The translations under genes were made by a program, and so were the position numbers. Under the pieces are notes generated by a model. That model saw nothing but the letters and a program-made list of their open reading frames with translations. It was not told the origin of the DNA and made no database searches. Below, one piece after another: positions 34,840 through 36,759 of a stretch of 36,759 bases of DNA (position 1 is the stretch's first letter; each line of letters begins with the position of its first letter). Origin of the DNA: an uncultured Christensenellaceae bacterium (GTDB lineage: Bacteria > Bacillota > Clostridia > Christensenellales > Pumilibacteraceae); the NCBI GenBank assembly GCA_910587805.1, contig CAJUNM010000006.1, positions 35,749 to 72,507 on the forward strand, given 5' to 3'.

Positions 34840-35350
34840 AAACCGCGACCTCGTCGAGTTTTTTTCCGTCTACCGAAAAAACTCTGCTCGTTTCGTCGAA
34901 CAACGGTTCGAGCGATCTCAAAAACGCAAACGACATTCCATTACCGTCGGCACATTCCACCGATATAACGTCGGCAGCGCCGAACGAATCGACGGCGGTC
35001 ACTTTGCCGATACGTTTCTCCGTATCGCCGTATCGCGCCGCGATGCTCGCGCCTATAAGATCGGAAATGAAAAACTCGCCTGCGTCGAGCGGCACTGCCG
35101 CCGCACGGTCCACGGAAACAAACCGTCCGCGCAAAAGCTCTGCGGCATTGCGATCGTCCACGCCTACAAACTTGATATACACGAATTTATCGGATTCGCT
35201 CAGGCGCACGCTTTGTATGCGCTTTAGCTCGTTTCCGACCGATACGGACTTAAGCACGCAAAAACGCGACGAATCGTCGGTCAACGGATCGACCTTGACT
35301 TCGCCGCGTATGCCCTGCGGTTTCAATATGCGTCCTATATCCATGCGCAT
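34829..35350 (-). CDS. rimM: Ribosome maturation factor RimM
   Basis: 173 residues; helps mature the 30S head near S19. N-terminal domain begins with IGRILKPQGIRGEVKV; a C-terminal PRC-barrel-like domain spans about 95-170 (FFISDLIGASI..., then RVFSVDGKKLDEV). The start may be 35350 or 35344; neither has a strong ribosome site at normal spacing. Follows khpA by 10 bases. Confidence 0.92.
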   Translation of the reverse strand: MRMDIGRILKPQGIRGEVKVDPLTDDSSRFCVLKSVSVGNELKRIQSVRLSESDKFVYIKFVGVDDRNAAELLRGRFVSVDRAAAVPLDAGEFFISDLIGASIAARYGDTEKRIGKVTAVDSFGAADVISVECADGNGMSFAFLRSLEPLFDETSRVFSVDGKKLDEVAVYED

Positions 35351-35360
35351 AAATCGAACT

Positions 35361-35585
35361 TTACTCTTCTATCTCGACCGAATAGTTTTTGCCGAGTTTG
35401 ACGGACGCCGCTTTTACGACCGAACGAATGGCTTTGATTATTCTACCTTGCTTGCCGATAACCTTGCCCATATCGTCCTTTGCAACCTTGATGATAACGG
35501 CGTTTCCGTCTTCGCTCTCGACCACGGAAACCGAATCCTTGTCGTCGACGAGCGCTTTGACCATGTATGTTACGAGTTCGGTCAT
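35361..35585 (-). CDS. khpA: KH-domain RNA-binding protein KhpA (YlqC)
   Basis: 74 residues, a single KH domain with the RNA-binding GXXG loop in GKVIGKQG (40-47). In Gram-positives KhpA pairs with KhpB and affects cell elongation and small-RNA function. Position between rpsP and rimM is the family's usual place. 3 bases after rpsP. Confidence 0.93.
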   Translation of the reverse strand: MTELVTYMVKALVDDKDSVSVVESEDGNAVIIKVAKDDMGKVIGKQGRIIKAIRSVVKAASVKLGKNYSVEIEE

Positions 35586-35588
35586 GCG

Positions 35589-35879
35589 TTAGTCCGCCTT
35601 CTTTTTCTTCTCGACCTTGGTCTTTTGCGTCGACTTTTTGGTTTCGATAACTCCGGCCTGTACCAAAAGCGCGCGCGCGGTATCGGTAGGCTGAGCGCCG
35701 TTTGCTATCCATTTTTTCGCTTTGTCGGCGTCGAGCTTAAGCCCGTCGTCGAGATGCGGATCGTAAGTGCCGAGCACTTCGATAAACTTACCGTCGCGCG
35801 GCGAACGCGAGTCGGCAACGATAACGCGATAGAACGGCGATTTGTGATCGCCCATACGTGTAAGTCTGATTTTTACCAT
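35589..35879 (-). CDS. rpsP: 30S ribosomal protein S16
   Basis: 96 residues. Begins MVKIRLTRMGDHKSPFYRVI, a hallmark of S16, with DSRSPRDGKFIEVLGTYDP next and a Lys-rich tail. Ribosome site AGGAG is 7 bases ahead of the ATG. First gene of the rpsP-to-yraN unit. Confidence 0.97.
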   Translation of the reverse strand: MVKIRLTRMGDHKSPFYRVIVADSRSPRDGKFIEVLGTYDPHLDDGLKLDADKAKKWIANGAQPTDTARALLVQAGVIETKKSTQKTKVEKKKKAD

Positions 35880-35928
35880 GATATGTTTTCTCCTAAAAGA
35901 TGATTATTGACGATTTTATATTGCATAA

Positions 35929-35962
35929 GCTTGCGTAAAGCACTTAATGCAGTTTCGCAAGC
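35929..35962 (-). promoter_or_regulatory. Hairpin upstream of rpsP
   Basis: Minus strand arms GCTTGCG and CGCAAGC are perfectly complementary around a 20-base loop, in the 94 bases between ffh and rpsP. No T run follows, so a terminator is unlikely; it could be part of an rpsP leader or a protein-binding site. A TATAAA element lies between it and rpsP, but without a good -35. Confidence 0.35.
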
Positions 35963-35973
35963 ATTGAGTGAAA

Positions 35974-36713
35974 CTACCTGAATCGACGCTTTTGCCGAAT
36001 AACTTTCTGTTGCATTTGCGGCATCTTGCCCGAATTTGCGGCTTTGATAAGTTCTTTGGTCTGTTCGTACTGCTTGAGCAACGAATTGACCTCTTGAACC
36101 GACGTGCCGCTGCCCGCCGCTATACGCTTACGCCGCGAAGACTTTATAATATCGGGCGTTTTACGCTCCTGCGGCGTCATTGAAAGAATGATCGACTTGT
36201 ACTTGTTTATGCGCTCGTCGACTTGCTTGGAATCGACGTTTGCTTTGTTCATTCCGGGGATCATTTGCACAACGTCGTTTATGTCGCCCATCTTGGCAAG
36301 CGAACGGAACTGCGTCAGAAAATCCTCGAGCGTGAACTTGTTTTCGCGCATACGCTTTTCCATTTTTTTCAGCTCGTCTTCAGAAACGGCGTTTTGCGCT
36401 TTTTCTATGAGCGTGAGAACGTCGCCCATGCCGAGTATGCGCGACGCCATGCGATCGGGATAGAACGGCTCTATATCGGTCGGCTTTTCGCCGGTTCCGC
36501 AGAACTTAATAGGTTTGCCCGTAACCGAGCGAATGGACAGCGCCGCGCCGCCGCGCGTGTCGCCGTCGAGTTTTGTGAGAATTACGCCCGTAATGTCAAG
36601 CTCGTCGTTGAATGTTTTGGCAACGTTTACCGCGTCTTGACCGGTCATCGCGTCGACAGTAAGCAATATTTCGACGGGCGAAGTTTTCGCTTTGATCTCT
36701 TTAAGCTCGGTCA
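35974..36713 (-). CDS. ffh: Signal recognition particle protein Ffh (N-terminal half missing)
   Basis: About 246 genuine codons of the C-terminal half of Ffh, which binds 4.5S/6S RNA and signal peptides at the ribosome. Present: the end of the G domain with VDAMTGQDAV, LTKLDGDTRGG and FCGTGEKPTDIEPF, then the Met-rich M domain with GMGDV, MIPGM and the RNA-binding SSRRKRIAAGSG. The NG domain with its P-loop lies beyond the contig end. An open frame continues for eleven codons into adapter sequence, starting MTGVQTCALPI; these residues are artificial. The ffh-rpsP neighbourhood is normal. Confidence 0.95.
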
Positions 36714-36759
36714 AGATCGGAAGAGCACACGTCTGAACTCCAGTCACTGACCAATCTCG
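36714..36759. other. Illumina TruSeq-type adapter with index (sequencing artefact)
   Basis: The last 46 bases start AGATCGGAAGAGCACACGTC and go on as the known TruSeq read-1 adapter, followed by the 6-base index TGACCA and ATCTCG. They are not genomic. The six-base word corresponds to TruSeq index 4 as I remember it. Base 36714 could belong to either genome or adapter. Confidence 0.98.

Noticed and set aside
1..36713. Search for CRISPR, prophage, transposon, toxin-antitoxin or tRNA genes
   Set aside because: Genes are back to back with gaps under 150 bases; none of these gaps shows repeats, cloverleaf sequence or mobile-element genes.
36714..36747. Novel N-terminus of Ffh (MTGVQTCALPI)
   Set aside because: It is translated sequencing adapter, not a biological extension.

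Overview
The window looks like a near-complete metagenomic contig from an uncultured gut-type member of the Bacillota (class Clostridia). The evidence is the gene order, which follows the Firmicutes housekeeping layout (yicC-gmk-rpoZ-coaBC-priA-def-fmt-rsmB-rlmN, and ffh-rpsP-khpA-rimM-trmD-rbgA-rnhB-yraN), together with consistent strong Shine-Dalgarno sites and sigma-A-type promoters. Every gene I can support is on the minus strand, so transcription runs from high to low coordinates. Genes are tightly packed, with many short overlaps. No gap exceeds about 150 bases, and I saw no tRNA, rRNA, CRISPR array, transposon or prophage gene.

Layout in transcription order: (1) 36759-36714 is not genomic. 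It is an Illumina TruSeq-type adapter with index, joined onto a truncated ffh (36713-35974). (2) rpsP-khpA-rimM-trmD-rbgA-rnhB-yraN (35879-32297) covers ribosome and tRNA maturation and RNA/DNA maintenance. (3) An F-type ATP synthase operon atpB-E-F-(delta/alpha fusion)-G-D-C (32178-26232) continues almost without a gap into alr, fau, rsmD, coaD, a coiled-coil protein and a DAHP synthase (26182-22071). (4) A promoter at about 22000 drives a small unrecognised gene, pcrA and ligA (21975-17406). (5) A strong promoter overlapping the ligA stop drives yicC, gmk, rpoZ, coaBC, priA, def, fmt, rsmB and rlmN (17339-8567). (6) rplS stands alone with its own promoter and intrinsic terminator (8526-8044). 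(7) A large membrane-anchored protein resembling a GH94 enzyme without its active site (8043-4975). (8) A two-gene ABC transporter followed by a P-type Ca2+-ATPase that runs off the window (4899-1).

The most unusual feature is the ATP synthase. There is no separate delta-subunit gene (atpH). Instead, a 65-70 residue segment matching only the C-terminal domain of delta is fused in frame, through a Ser/Lys-rich linker, to the N-terminus of a full-length alpha subunit. This would place up to three delta-CTD copies on each F1 head and remove the delta N-terminal domain that normally caps it. The same operon has a shortened epsilon subunit, a c subunit with a mixed ion-binding signature, and an atpB start with no Shine-Dalgarno site next to a promoter. 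I am not aware of a description of a delta-CTD/alpha fusion. Secondary points of interest are the degenerate GH94-like protein, the altered SAM-binding motif in RlmN, and rplS displaced from its usual place after trmD.
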